Shown here piece after piece: positions 42,214-50,874 of a stretch of DNA of 64,000 nucleotides (position 1 is the first letter of the stretch; every line of letters begins with the position of its first letter). The position numbers were made by a program, and so were the translations under genes. The DNA is from JAXHUH01 sp034211175 (GTDB lineage Bacteria; Actinomycetota; Acidimicrobiia; Acidimicrobiales; CAIXPF01): positions 1 through 64,000 of the forward strand of contig JAXHUH010000063.1 in assembly GCA_034211175.1 (NCBI GenBank), given 5' to 3'. Below the pieces are notes generated by a model that did not search any database, was not told where the DNA came from, and saw only the letters and a list, made by a program, of their open reading frames with translations.

Positions 42214-42917
42214 CCACGATCGATGTCACCGATGCCACGTTCGAGACCGAGGTCCTCAACCGGTCGCAGACCACCCCGGTGGTCGTCGACCTGTGGGCGC
42301 CGTGGTGTGGCCCGTGCAAGACGCTCGGCCCCATCATCGAGCGGGTGGTCGGCGAGACCAACGGCGCCGTCGTCCTCGCCAAGATCAACGTCGACGACAA
42401 CCCCCAGGCCGCGCAGGCGTTCCGGGTGCAGAGCATCCCGGCGGTCTACGCGCTGAAGGACGGCGCCGTCGTCGACGGCTTCATGGGCGCGCAGGGCGAG
42501 GCCGCGGTGCGCGAGTTCGTCGAGCGCCTCCTGCCGACCCCGGAGCAGACCGAGGTCGAGCGCCTGGTCGAGGCCGGCGACGAGGCGTCGCTGACGCGGG
42601 CGCTCCAGCTCGAGCCGGACAACGAGGCCGCCGTGGTCGCCATGGCCGAGCTGATGGTCAACGACGGCCGCAAGGACGAGGCCCTCGAGCTGCTGGCCCG
42701 CATCCCCGAGACGGCCGAGGCCCGCCGGGTGGCAGCCCTGGCCCGCACCGGTGCGTCCGCCGGCGACGACGTCACCGCCAAGCTCGACGTGCTGCTCGAT
42801 CAGGTCAAGGGCGACGACGACGCCCGCAAGGAGTTCATCGACCTGCTCGAGGTCATGGGCCCCGACGACCCGCGCACCGCCGACTACCGCAAGCGGCTCA
42901 CCTCGCGGCTCTTCTGA
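42210..42917 (+). CDS. Thioredoxin-TPR protein (YbbN/CnoX-like)
   Basis: A 235-residue protein. Residues ~1-108 are a thioredoxin fold with the active site WAPWCGPCK (Cys33, Cys36) and IPAVYALKDG with the cis-proline. Residues ~115-235 are helical TPR-like repeats (ASLTRALQLEPDNEAAVVAM, KDEALELLARIPETAEARRV). The arrangement matches YbbN/CnoX, a chaperone-redoxin that protects proteins from oxidative aggregation and hands them to DnaK/GroEL. E. coli CnoX has SxxC rather than CxxC; here both cysteines are present, so redox activity is likely. Translation is probably coupled to the 12-aa upstream ORF. Confidence 0.92.
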   Translation: MTTIDVTDATFETEVLNRSQTTPVVVDLWAPWCGPCKTLGPIIERVVGETNGAVVLAKINVDDNPQAAQAFRVQSIPAVYALKDGAVVDGFMGAQGEAAVREFVERLLPTPEQTEVERLVEAGDEASLTRALQLEPDNEAAVVAMAELMVNDGRKDEALELLARIPETAEARRVAALARTGASAGDDVTAKLDVLLDQVKGDDDARKEFIDLLEVMGPDDPRTADYRKRLTSRLF

Positions 42918-43061
42918 GCGCGCCCGGCCGCCCACCGGCGGCCGGGTCCCCGCACTCGCAGCACCGACTGCCGACGAACAGCGCCCCGGGGCCGACGGGC
43001 TAAGCTCTCGGTCGCCTCCGGGCATCGCTTCCCCTGCGACTCCTCGTTCGTGGGATGTGCC

Positions 43062-43886
43062 GTGCCCGAATCCCTCCGGCGCCGAGATCGGCGCTCCGTC
43101 CTCGATCGCCTGACGCCCTCGGCCGGCGACTCGAACGCACCGGGGACCACCAGCACCAGCCCGCTCGATCCGGCGGTCGTCCTCGGCGACCCCGACGCCA
43201 TCCTCGACGACCCGGGGCTCGCCGCCCCGTACGTGCCCACACCGTGGCCCCGGCGCCTCGGTGAGGAGCTCGTCGGGCGGGTCGGCCCCGACCGTCTGGT
43301 GGCGGCGTTGGTCGTGGTCGTCGGCGTCGTCGCTGCGGTCGGCCTCCTCGGCGGCTGGCTGCTCGGCCGGACGGTCCGCCCGGCGACCGAGGAGCTGCTC
43401 GCCCGACCGGTGCCGGTGACGACGTCGACCGTTGCGGTCCCGCCCGAGCCGATGGTGGTCCACGTCGCCGGCGCCGTCGTCAGCGAGGGCATCGTCGAGC
43501 TCGACGAGGGTGCCCGGGTGGCGGACGCGCTCGCAGCCGCCGGCGGCCCGGCCCCGGTCGCGGACCTGGGTCGCGTCAACCTGGCCGAACCGCTCGGCGA
43601 CGGTGCCCGGGTGTTCGTGCCCGCGGTCGGCGAGGCGTCCGCGCCCCAGCCGGTGGCGGTCGTCGGGCCGTCGTCCGCCGAGGGCGACGACACCCGGCCG
43701 GTCGAGGTCAACCGCGCGGGCCCGGACGAGCTCGAACGGCTGCCCGGCGTCGGGCCCGCCCTGGCGACGGCGATCGTGGCCCACCGCGACGAGCACGGGC
43801 CGTTCTCGTCGGTGGACGACCTGCTCGCCGTGTCGGGCATCGGTCCGGCGAAGCTGGCGGGCTTCCGTGATCTCGTCGTCGTCTGA
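43062..43886 (+). CDS. comEA: ComEA-like DNA-binding protein
   Basis: About 274 residues from GTG 43062 (GTG 43050 also possible). A disordered N-terminus leads to one transmembrane helix (~75-100, LVAALVVVVGVVAAVGLLGG), a SLBB-like domain (~130-190, MVVHVAGAVVSEGIVELDEG) and a C-terminal helix-hairpin-helix pair (~212-270: VEVNRAGPDELERLPGVGPA, FSSVDDLLAVSGIGPAKLAG). ComEA binds incoming double-stranded DNA outside the membrane and passes it to ComEC during natural transformation. The 3' end overlaps the start of comEC by 20 bp. No pilus or comF genes are in view. Confidence 0.92.
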   Translation: MPESLRRRDRRSVLDRLTPSAGDSNAPGTTSTSPLDPAVVLGDPDAILDDPGLAAPYVPTPWPRRLGEELVGRVGPDRLVAALVVVVGVVAAVGLLGGWLLGRTVRPATEELLARPVPVTTSTVAVPPEPMVVHVAGAVVSEGIVELDEGARVADALAAAGGPAPVADLGRVNLAEPLGDGARVFVPAVGEASAPQPVAVVGPSSAEGDDTRPVEVNRAGPDELERLPGVGPALATAIVAHRDEHGPFSSVDDLLAVSGIGPAKLAGFRDLVVV

Positions 43887-45270
43887 GTGGGTCGCCCGTA
43901 AGCGCGCCGGGGTGATCGGGGACGTCCCGATCGCCGCGCTCGCCGTCGGGTCGTTCGCTGCGGCCAGGCTCGGGTGGGCGGTGCCGCCGGTCGTGGTGAT
44001 CGCGATCGTCGCGCTGGGCGGGATGTCGCGCCGGCCGTTGGTCGTGGCGCTCGGCGTCCTGTTGGCGGTGAGCGCCCTGGGTGCCCGGGCGGAGGCCGGC
44101 CTCGTCGGAGCGAGCGCCGGCGCGGTCGACGGCGAGGCGGTGGTCGTGGCCGACCCGGAGCGGGCCGAGCGGGGCTCGGTGCGGGCCGAGGTCTCGATGG
44201 GCGGCAAGCGGTGGGAGGCACGGGCGTCCGGCGCCGTTGCCGACGACCTGGCGCCGCTCGAGGTCGGCGACCGGGTGGTGCTCTCGGGCGCGGTGCGACC
44301 GTTCGACGAGCCGTCGGGCTGGTCGCGCAGCCGGCACCTGGTCGGGCGACTGCGGGTCGCCGAGGTCGGCGAGATCACACCTGCCGGCGGTCTGTACGGC
44401 CTGGCCAACGACCTGCGGGGGCTCATCTCGTCCGGCGCGTCGTCGATGTCGAGCGACCACCACGGGTTGTTCACCGGCCTCGTCTACGGCGACGACGGCA
44501 ACCTCGGGCCGGCGCTCGACGCCGACGTGCGGGCGTCGGGCCTGACCCACCTCGCCGCGGTGTCGGGCCAGAACGTCGCGTTCCTGCTGGCCGCGGCCGC
44601 CCCACTGCTGAGCCGGCTGCCCCGGTGGCCGCGCTGGGTCGCGCTCGTCGGACTGCTCCTGTTCTTCGCGGTGCTCACCCGGCTCGAGCCGTCGGTGCTG
44701 CGGGCGACGGTGATGGCCGGCATCGCCGCGCTCGCGGCCACGGTCGGACGCCCGGCCACCGGCTTCCGGGTCCTCGGGCTCGCCGTCATCGGGCTGTTGC
44801 TCGTCGACCCGCTCCTGACGTGGTCGGTTGGTTTCCAGCTCTCGGTGGCGGCGTCGACCGGGATCCTGGTGCTCGGCCCGCGCCTCGGTGCCCGCTCGGC
44901 GGTCGGTCGGGCATTCGCCATCACGCTGGCCGCACAGCTCGCGGTGGCGCCGCTGCTGATCCTCACCTTCGGGGAGATGGCGCTCGCCGGTGCACCGGCG
45001 ACGATGGCCGCCGCCCCGGTGGCCGGGCCGGTGATGGGGTGGGGGATGACCGCCGGCGCGCTCGCCGGCGTCGTGGGCGAGCCGCTGGCGACCGTGCTCC
45101 ACGTCCCGACCGCCGTCGCGCTCAGTTGGATCGTGCTCGTCGCCCGGCTCGGCGCCGCCCTCCCAGCCGCCTCACCGACGACGTCGATCGCCGTGCTCGC
45201 GCTCGTCGCCGCGCTCGTGTGGTGGGCCCATCGGCGTCGCCGGCCCGCTCCGGTCCGGGGCGAACGATGA
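43867..45270 (+). CDS. comEC: ComEC/Rec2 competence membrane protein lacking the metallo-beta-lactamase domain
   Basis: A 467-residue protein from GTG 43867. After two hydrophobic segments there is a soluble OB-like DUF4131 region (~60-150, VRAEVSMGGKRWEARASGAV) and then the Competence domain (~160-450). The latter has the conserved signature HHGLFTGLVYGDDGNL, RASGLTHLAAVSGQNVAFLL and several transmembrane helices. It would form the channel that takes single-stranded DNA into the cell. Many ComEC proteins have ~250 extra C-terminal residues forming a metallo-beta-lactamase nuclease; here the frame ends after a basic tail (HRRRRPAPVRGER) with holA following, so that domain is absent. Confidence 0.9.
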   Translation: MISSSSEWVARKRAGVIGDVPIAALAVGSFAAARLGWAVPPVVVIAIVALGGMSRRPLVVALGVLLAVSALGARAEAGLVGASAGAVDGEAVVVADPERAERGSVRAEVSMGGKRWEARASGAVADDLAPLEVGDRVVLSGAVRPFDEPSGWSRSRHLVGRLRVAEVGEITPAGGLYGLANDLRGLISSGASSMSSDHHGLFTGLVYGDDGNLGPALDADVRASGLTHLAAVSGQNVAFLLAAAAPLLSRLPRWPRWVALVGLLLFFAVLTRLEPSVLRATVMAGIAALAATVGRPATGFRVLGLAVIGLLLVDPLLTWSVGFQLSVAASTGILVLGPRLGARSAVGRAFAITLAAQLAVAPLLILTFGEMALAGAPATMAAAPVAGPVMGWGMTAGALAGVVGEPLATVLHVPTAVALSWIVLVARLGAALPAASPTTSIAVLALVAALVWWAHRRRRPAPVRGER

Positions 45271-45286
45271 GGCGGCGCGCGGGCGC

Positions 45287-45292
45287 TACGGT
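45287..45292 (+). promoter_or_regulatory. -10 box of holA transcript
   Basis: TACGGT, 7 bp before the leaderless mini-ORF start GTG 45300. Confidence 0.5.
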
Positions 45293-45299
45293 CTGGTCC

Positions 45300-45353
45300 G
45301 TGCACGAGCTCCGCGACCTCCGATCCGGCCGGCGAGCCGGCGAGCGCCGATGA
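45300..45353 (+). CDS. Leaderless 17-aa arginine-rich upstream ORF coupled to holA
   Basis: GTG 45300 encodes (M)HELRDLRSGRRAGERR and ends CGA TGA, overlapping the holA ATG (45350) as ATGA. TACGGT sits 7 bp upstream, exactly where a leaderless transcript would need it. Six of 17 residues are arginine. The peptide sequence itself may matter little beyond delivering ribosomes to holA. Confidence 0.55.
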   Translation: MHELRDLRSGRRAGERR

Positions 45354-46336
45354 GCGGCGCGTCCCGACCGATCGTCGTCCTCGTGCGGGGTGATGACGCC
45401 AGCCTCGTGGCCGATGCGCTCGGACGTGTCGTCGACGAAGCCGTCGGCGACGCCGACCGGACGCTGGTGGTCGACGAGTACGCGGGGGAGGAGTACGAGC
45501 TGGCGGCCGCGGCCGACGCCGCGCAGACCCCGCCGTTCCTCACCGATCACCGGGTCGTCGTCGCCCGGGACATGCAGCGGTTCACCAACAAGGACGCCGT
45601 GGTGCCGGTCGTCGACTACCTGGCCGACCCGCTGCCGACGTCCACCCTCGTCCTGGTCTGGGAGGGCGGCGGGCGCCTGCCGAAGTCGCTGACCGACGCG
45701 GTGAAGAACGCCGGCGGCGAGACGATCAGCGCGTCGGTGCCCTCGGGCCGGGCCCGCTCCCAGTGGGTCGAGGACCGGATCAACCTGTCCGGCGTCGTGC
45801 TCGACACGAGGGCGAAGACGCTCGTCACCGACCAGCTCGGCGACGACCTCGATCGCCTGGCCGGGGTGCTCGGCTCGCTCGCGTCGATCTATGGCACCGG
45901 CAACCGCCTGAGCGCCGACGACGTGGCGCCGTTCCTCGGCGAGGCCGGTTCGGTGCCGCCGTGGGAGCTGACCGACGCCATCGACAAGGGTGACATCCCG
46001 GTCGCGCTGGACAAGCTGAGCCGGATGCTCGGCGCCGGCTCCCGCCACCCGCTCCAGGTCATGGTGACGCTCCACCAGCACTACGAGCGGATGCTGCGCC
46101 TCGACGGCTCCGACGCCCGGGGGGAGAAGCAGGCCGCCGCCCGCCTCGGGATGAAGGGCAGCACGTTCCCGGCCCGCAAGGCGCTCGAGCAGGGTCGTCG
46201 CCTCGGTGGCCGCAAGATCGGCCGGGCCATCGAGCTGCTGGCCGACGCCGACCTCGACCTGCGCGGCGCCTCGGCGTGGCCGTCGGAGCTGGTGATGGAG
46301 GTCCTCGTCGCCCGCCTCACCCGCCTCAGCCGCTAG
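45350..46336 (+). CDS. holA: DNA polymerase III delta subunit (clamp-loader subunit)
   Basis: A 328-residue HolA: PIVVLVRGDDASLVADALGR, FLTDHRVVVARDMQRF, ADPLPTSTLVLVWEGGGRLP, GNRLSADDVAPFLGEAGSVP with WELTDAIDKGDIPVALDKLS, and HPLQVMVTLHQHYERMLRLD. Delta opens the sliding clamp for loading by the tau/gamma complex. Synteny comEA-comEC-holA-rpsT is widespread in bacteria. ATG 45350 overlaps the upstream mini-ORF stop. The holA TAG stop is at the centre of the perfect palindrome GCCGCTAGCGGC (46329-46340). Confidence 0.95.
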   Translation: MSGASRPIVVLVRGDDASLVADALGRVVDEAVGDADRTLVVDEYAGEEYELAAAADAAQTPPFLTDHRVVVARDMQRFTNKDAVVPVVDYLADPLPTSTLVLVWEGGGRLPKSLTDAVKNAGGETISASVPSGRARSQWVEDRINLSGVVLDTRAKTLVTDQLGDDLDRLAGVLGSLASIYGTGNRLSADDVAPFLGEAGSVPPWELTDAIDKGDIPVALDKLSRMLGAGSRHPLQVMVTLHQHYERMLRLDGSDARGEKQAAARLGMKGSTFPARKALEQGRRLGGRKIGRAIELLADADLDLRGASAWPSELVMEVLVARLTRLSR

Positions 46337-46340
46337 CGGC
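46329..46340. terminator. Palindrome centred on the holA stop codon
   Basis: GCCGCTAGCGGC is a perfect 12-bp inverted repeat with the holA TAG in the middle; the convergent PIN gene stop is 10 bp further on. It may help end both transcripts. Confidence 0.4.
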
Positions 46341-46349
46341 GTCGCCCGG

Positions 46350-46739
46350 TCAGCCGACGAGGGTGGCGCGCGGCGAGGCCGCGGCCATCCCGGCGTCGGT
46401 GGTGATCAGGCGGCCATCCAGCTGGCCGGCGAGCTCGACGTAGAGCGCGTCCACGAGACGCAGGTTGTGGCGTCGACGCCATGTACCGGGCAGCAGGCCG
46501 GCGAGCTCGTGTCGTTCGAGGGGCGCCGCCGCCAGCCGGTCTACTCGTTCGGCCACGTCGTCGGCGGACAGCTTCCCGGCCCGGTGGAGGCGGCCCAGGG
46601 CCGAGAGGACCTCGGCATCGAGATGCGCCGGGGCGTGGAGCACGTGGCCGCGGATCCCGGCCGACACCGCCGCTGCGAGGTTCGAACCGGTGAGGAGGTC
46701 GACGATCGCCGAGGCATCGACGACGACCGGCGCACTCAT
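46350..46739 (-). CDS. vapC: PIN-domain ribonuclease, VapC-like toxin
   Basis: A 129-residue PIN domain: VVVDASAIVDLLTG (first acidic residue), HLDAEVLSALGRL, HNLRLVDALYVELAGQLDGR with the second acid pair and LITTDAGMA with the last Asp. These four acidic residues bind Mg2+ in VapC ribonucleases, which cut tRNA or rRNA. The gene overlaps the upstream antitoxin gene by 4 bp (ATGA), the usual order antitoxin-toxin. Its target RNA is not predictable. It is convergent with holA. Confidence 0.9.
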   Translation of the reverse strand: MSAPVVVDASAIVDLLTGSNLAAAVSAGIRGHVLHAPAHLDAEVLSALGRLHRAGKLSADDVAERVDRLAAAPLERHELAGLLPGTWRRRHNLRLVDALYVELAGQLDGRLITTDAGMAAASPRATLVG

Positions 46740-46960
46740 TCGCCCGACAGCTCGTTCTTGGCCTCAGCGATCGCCAGTGCCACGTCCTCGTGACGGACCC
46801 CGCTCGGCGCATCGGCTGCGAGCTGGTCCAGCCAGACGTCGGTGCGCTGCGTCGCGAGTGCGGCGCGCAGCGCATCCTGGGTCAGGCTCGACACGTTCAG
46901 CCCGGCGTCCCTGGCCGCAGCCGCGAGGTCGTCGGGGAGGTAGACGTTCACCCGGGCCAT
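46736..46960 (-). CDS. vapB: VapB/RHH-type antitoxin
   Basis: A 74-residue protein: MARVNVYLPDDLAAAARDAG is a ribbon-helix-helix start (beta strand then helix), followed by VSSLTQDALRAALATQRTDV, and a C-terminal tail (HEDVALAIAEAKNELSGE) that would wrap the PIN toxin. It neutralises the toxin and probably represses its own operon. ATG 46960 has TAGCAT 6 bp upstream, a leaderless fit; the GTG at 46966 would precede the transcript start. Confidence 0.85.
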   Translation of the reverse strand: MARVNVYLPDDLAAAARDAGLNVSSLTQDALRAALATQRTDVWLDQLAADAPSGVRHEDVALAIAEAKNELSGE

Positions 46961-46966
46961 GCGCAC

Positions 46967-46972
46967 ATGCTA
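46967..46972 (-). promoter_or_regulatory. -10 box of vapBC-like operon
   Basis: TAGCAT on the minus strand, 6 bp before ATG 46960. Confidence 0.45.
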
Positions 46973-47000
46973 CACACCTCCCGCTGCCCGGACGCGAACG

Positions 47001-47022
47001 TGCGGCCACCGGGGTGGCCGCA
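47001..47022 (-). terminator. Terminator-like hairpin after rpsT
   Basis: TGCGGCCACC and GGTGGCCGCA are perfectly complementary (10 bp) and lie 48 bp beyond the rpsT stop on the minus strand. Confidence 0.65.
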
Positions 47023-47069
47023 GCGGTCGGGAAGGTCGGTTGTCGGCGGGCGCAGCGCCCGTCGGCGGC

Positions 47070-47342
47070 TCAGGCGTCGGTGGTCTCGGCCTCGAGGGCG
47101 GCGAGGCGCTTGGCGAGGCGGGACTTGTCGCGCGCTGCCTTGTTCTTGTGGATGATGCCCTTGGTGGCCGCCTTGTCGATCCGCTTCATGGCGAGGCGCA
47201 GCTCGTCGGCGGAGGCGTCGGTGCCGGCGGCCGCGACGACGGCCTTCCTGCGGGTCTTCAGCTCGGTGCGCGCCTTCTTGTTGCGCAGGCGGCGGACCTC
47301 GTTCTGGCGGTTCCGCTTGATCTGGCTCTTGATGTTCGCCAC
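47070..47342 (-). CDS. rpsT: 30S ribosomal protein S20
   Basis: A 90-residue basic protein: MANIKSQIKRNRQNEVRRLR, KKARTELKTRRKAVVAAAGT, RLAMKRIDKAATKGIIHKNK and AARDKSRLAKRLAAL. It matches S20 along its whole length. S20 binds 16S rRNA early in 30S assembly. GAGGACC precedes the ATG at an 8-10 bp distance, so this mRNA is not leaderless. It is divergent from lepA and ends at a strong hairpin. Confidence 0.97.
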   Translation of the reverse strand: MANIKSQIKRNRQNEVRRLRNKKARTELKTRRKAVVAAAGTDASADELRLAMKRIDKAATKGIIHKNKAARDKSRLAKRLAALEAETTDA

Positions 47343-47531
47343 AGTCGTGGTCCTCGGAGAGTGCGAGCGAGAGGGGGACGAGATCGTCGTGCCATCCGGC
47401 GCGTGAGCGCGGCCGGCGGCAACGGCCGTTCAACACTAGCGGGGTCGCGACGGCCGCGCCACCACCCTCCGGCGGCAGCCATCGAAAACGCCCGTGGACC
47501 CCGCGTCTCCGCCAAGGCACGCCCTCGTTGG

Positions 47532-47537
47532 TAGCGT
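47532..47537 (+). promoter_or_regulatory. -10 box of lepA
   Basis: TAGCGT, 6 bp before GTG 47544; leaderless spacing. Confidence 0.45.
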
Positions 47538-47543
47538 CGACAG

Positions 47544-49334
47544 GTGCCCATGGACCTGGCGCGTATCCGCAACCTCGCCATCATCGCTCACATCGACCAC
47601 GGGAAGTCGACCCTGGCCGACCGCATGCTCGAGCTGTGCGGCGCCGTCGACCCCCGGGAGATGCGCGCCCAGTACCTCGACTCGATGGACCTCGAGCGCG
47701 AGCGCGGCATCACGATCAAGCTCCAGAGCGTCCGCCTGAACTGGCGCGACCACGTGCTGAACCTGATCGACACACCCGGCCACGTCGACTTCGGCTACGA
47801 GGTGTCCCGGTCGCTGGCGGCCACCGAGGGCGTGATCCTGCTCGTCGACGCCGCCCAGGGCATCGAGGCCCAGACGCTGGCCAACTGCTACCTGGCGCTG
47901 GAGCACGACCTCGAGATCGTCGCCGCGCTGAACAAGATCGACCTGCCGGCCGCGGAGCCCGACCGCTACGCGGGCGAGATCGAGCGGGTGCTCGGCATCC
48001 CCGCCGAGGACGTGCTGCGGATCAGCGCCAAGACGGGCGACGGCGTGGCCGACCTCCTCGACACGGTCATCGAGCGGGTGGCGCCGCCGGAAGGCGACGC
48101 GAACGAGCCGACCCAGGCGCTCATCTTCGACTCGTTCTACGACCAGTTCCGCGGCGTGGTCAGCTCGATCCGGGTCATGAACGGGACGATGCGGACCGGC
48201 GAGAAGATCCGGTTCATGCAGGGCGGCACCAACCACGAGGCCGATGAGATCGGCGTGCGCCTGCCGGCCAACACCGCGGTCGACGAGCTCGGTCCCGGCG
48301 AGGTCGGCTACCTGATCGCCGGGGTGAAGGACGTGGGCGAGGCCCGCTCCGGTGAGACGGTCACGACGATGCGGGCCCCGGCGGACAAGCCGCTCGAGGG
48401 CTACCGCGACCCGAAGCCGATGGTGTTCTCCGGCCTGTACCCGGTCGAGGGCGACGAGTTCTCCGACCTGCGCGAGGCGCTCGACAAGCTGCGGATCAAC
48501 GACGCGAGCTTCACGTTCCAGCCGGAGACGTCGGGCGCGCTCGGCTTCGGCTTCCGCTGCGGGTTCCTCGGCCTGCTCCACATGGAGATCATCCGCGAGC
48601 GGCTCGAGCGCGAGTTCGACCTCAGCCTGATCAGCACCGCGCCGTCGGTGAGCTACCGGGTCACGCTGATCGGCGGCGAGGAGATCGAGGTCGACAACCC
48701 CTCCGACCTCCCGTCGCCCGGCGAGACCGAGCGGGTCGAGGAGCCGTTCCTGCGGTCCACGATCATCAGCCCGTCGGAGTACACCGGCACCCTCATGGAG
48801 CTGTGCCAGACGCGCCGCGGCGAGATGGTGACGATGGAGTACCTCTCTCCGGAGCGCATCGAGCTGCGCTACGAGCTCCCGCTGGCCGAGGTCGTCCTCG
48901 ACTTCTTCGACCAGCTCAAGAGCCGCACCCAGGGCTACGCCAGCCTCGACTACGAGCCCTCCGGCTACCGCACGTCCGACCTCGTGAAGGTGGACGTGCT
49001 GCTCCACGGCGAGCCGGTCGACGCGTTCAGCTCGATCGTCCACCGCGAGAAGGCGTACGACTACGGCAAGCGGATGACCGACAAGCTCAAGGAGCTGATC
49101 CCCCGCCAGCAGTACGACGTGCCGATCCAGGCCGCCATCGGCGGGCGGATCATCGCCCGCACGACGGTGAAGGCGTTCCGCAAGGACGTGACCGCGAAGC
49201 TCTACGGCGGTGACATCACCCGGAAGCGCAAGCTGCTGGAGAACCAGAAGGCCGGCAAGAAGCGCATGAAGAACATCGGCCGGGTGGAGATCCCCCAGGA
49301 GGCGTTCATCTCCGCGCTCCAGCTCCAGGACTGA
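47544..49334 (+). CDS. lepA: Elongation factor 4 (back-translocase)
   Basis: A 596-residue translational GTPase. G1 is AHIDHGKST, the effector region RERGITIKLQSVRLNW, G3 DTPGHVDF, G4 NKIDLP and G5 SAKTGDG. The LepA-specific C-terminal domain follows, ending KNIGRVEIPQEAFISAL. EF4 remodels stalled ribosomes, especially under ionic or cold stress. Length is typical. GTG 47544 is preferred over ATG 47550 because TAGCGT is 6 bp before it. The photolyase gene starts 46 bp downstream and may be co-transcribed. Confidence 0.97.
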   Translation: MPMDLARIRNLAIIAHIDHGKSTLADRMLELCGAVDPREMRAQYLDSMDLERERGITIKLQSVRLNWRDHVLNLIDTPGHVDFGYEVSRSLAATEGVILLVDAAQGIEAQTLANCYLALEHDLEIVAALNKIDLPAAEPDRYAGEIERVLGIPAEDVLRISAKTGDGVADLLDTVIERVAPPEGDANEPTQALIFDSFYDQFRGVVSSIRVMNGTMRTGEKIRFMQGGTNHEADEIGVRLPANTAVDELGPGEVGYLIAGVKDVGEARSGETVTTMRAPADKPLEGYRDPKPMVFSGLYPVEGDEFSDLREALDKLRINDASFTFQPETSGALGFGFRCGFLGLLHMEIIRERLEREFDLSLISTAPSVSYRVTLIGGEEIEVDNPSDLPSPGETERVEEPFLRSTIISPSEYTGTLMELCQTRRGEMVTMEYLSPERIELRYELPLAEVVLDFFDQLKSRTQGYASLDYEPSGYRTSDLVKVDVLLHGEPVDAFSSIVHREKAYDYGKRMTDKLKELIPRQQYDVPIQAAIGGRIIARTTVKAFRKDVTAKLYGGDITRKRKLLENQKAGKKRMKNIGRVEIPQEAFISALQLQD

Positions 49335-49380
49335 TGCCGGCGCGCGGTTGTCGCCTCGGCGGCCGGGGAAGGCCGTCCTG

Positions 49381-50739
49381 ATGGATCGCTCCGTCCTCTG
49401 GTTCCGCCGCGACCTGCGCCTCGCCGACCATCCGGCACTCGCTTCGGCCGCCGCCGGGGATCGGTCGGTCGTCGGGTTGTTCGTCCTCGACCCGAGGCTG
49501 TGGGACACGGCCGGCGACAACCGCCGGGCCTTCCTCGCCGGCTGCCTCGACGAGCTGAACCGGGCCATGGGTGGCTGGCTCGTCGTGCGGACCGGCCGCC
49601 CGGAGGACGTCGTCCCGGCCGTCGCCGCCGAGGCCGACGCCGACGAGGTGTGGGCCACGAAGGACTTCGGCCCCTACGGCCAGCGCCGTGACGCCGCGGT
49701 CGCCGAGGCGCTCGAGCAGGCGGGTCGCCGCCTGCGGCTCGAGGGCACGCCCTACGCGGTCGAGCCGGGGACGGTCCACACCAAGGACGGCGGGCTCTAC
49801 CGGGTGTTCACGCCGTTCTACCGGGCGTGGAAGCAGGTCGATGTGGCCCCGCCCGGCGGCGAGGTCGACGTGTCGTGGGCCCGGGGCATCGACCGCGAGG
49901 AGCTGCCCGAGGCCACCGGGACCGCCCAGACCCTGCCGGCACCGGGCGAGCAGGCGGCCCACGACCGTCTCGACGCGTTCCTGGCCGAGGGAGTCGACGA
50001 CTACGACGAGCGGCGGAACCTGGTCGCGGTCGACGGCACGTCCCGGCTGTCGCCGTACGTGAAGTGGGGCTGCGTCCATCCCCGCCAGGTCCTCGACCGC
50101 CTCGGCGACACGAAGGGCGCCGAGAGCTTCCGCAGCGAGATCGCGTGGCGCGAGTTCTACGCCGAGGTGCTGTGGCGCGAGCCGGAGTCGAGGTCGCGGG
50201 CGCTCAACGAGAAGATGCGGGCCATGCCGGTCGACACCGGCGCCGAGGCCGACGAGCGCTTCGCCGCCTGGTGCGAGGGCCGCACCGGCTTCCCCGTCGT
50301 CGACGCGGCGATGCGCCAGCTCGTGTCCGAGGGGTGGATGCACAACCGGATGCGCATGGTCGTCGCCAGCTTCCTGGTGAAGGACCTCCACATCGACTGG
50401 ACCCGCGGCGCCCGCTTCTTCATGGAGCACCTGGTCGACGGGGACCTGGCCTCCAACCAGCACGGTTGGCAGTGGGTCGCCGGCACGGGCACCGACGCCG
50501 CCCCGTACTTCCGGATCTTCAACCCCTGGAGCCAGGGAGAGAAGTTCGACCCGGATGGCGAGTACGTGCGCCGGTGGGTGCCCGAGCTGGCCGACGTGGC
50601 GGGCTCCGGCGTGCACGAGCCGAGGGAGCGCGGCGGGGGGCTGTTCGCGGCCGACCGCGGCGACTACCCGGACCCGATCGTCGACCACAAGACCGAGCGC
50701 GAGGAGTCCCTCGCCCGTTATCAGGCCCTGTCGTCGTAG
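49381..50739 (+). CDS. phrB: Deoxyribodipyrimidine photolyase (cryptochrome/photolyase family)
   Basis: A 452-residue photolyase: MDRSVLWFRRDLRLADHPAL (antenna domain), then the FAD-binding domain with SPYVKWGCVHPRQVLDRL, FPVVDAAMRQLVSEGWMHNR, MRMVVASFLVKDLHIDWTRG and WQWVAGTGTDAAPYFRIFNP. The tryptophans of the electron-transfer chain are present, and WxWVAGTGTDAxPYFRIFNP is the class I CPD-photolyase signature. It repairs UV-induced pyrimidine dimers using blue light. ATG 49381 matches the family start; upstream in-frame codons add no conserved sequence. Confidence 0.95.
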   Translation: MDRSVLWFRRDLRLADHPALASAAAGDRSVVGLFVLDPRLWDTAGDNRRAFLAGCLDELNRAMGGWLVVRTGRPEDVVPAVAAEADADEVWATKDFGPYGQRRDAAVAEALEQAGRRLRLEGTPYAVEPGTVHTKDGGLYRVFTPFYRAWKQVDVAPPGGEVDVSWARGIDREELPEATGTAQTLPAPGEQAAHDRLDAFLAEGVDDYDERRNLVAVDGTSRLSPYVKWGCVHPRQVLDRLGDTKGAESFRSEIAWREFYAEVLWREPESRSRALNEKMRAMPVDTGAEADERFAAWCEGRTGFPVVDAAMRQLVSEGWMHNRMRMVVASFLVKDLHIDWTRGARFFMEHLVDGDLASNQHGWQWVAGTGTDAAPYFRIFNPWSQGEKFDPDGEYVRRWVPELADVAGSGVHEPRERGGGLFAADRGDYPDPIVDHKTEREESLARYQALSS

Positions 50740-50795
50740 CCCTCGCCACGTCCGGCGGCGCCCGCCGACCAGGTCCGCTGACTTCGGTGCAGCCG

Positions 50796-50822
50796 TCAGC
50801 ACTCGGTATCATCGAGTGCCAG
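50796..50822. promoter_or_regulatory. CIRCE operator for HrcA
   Basis: TCAGCACTC-N9-GAGTGCCAG matches the CIRCE element TTAGCACTC-N9-GAGTGCTAA except near the outer edges. The exact 9-bp spacer contains TATCAT, a likely -10. HrcA bound here would block transcription of hrcA-dnaJ-rsmE until heat shock. Confidence 0.9.
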
Positions 50823-50874
50823 ACCAGCGCCCCGTCACCCGGGGCGCGTGACCCACGGCGCGAGTCCCCCAACC

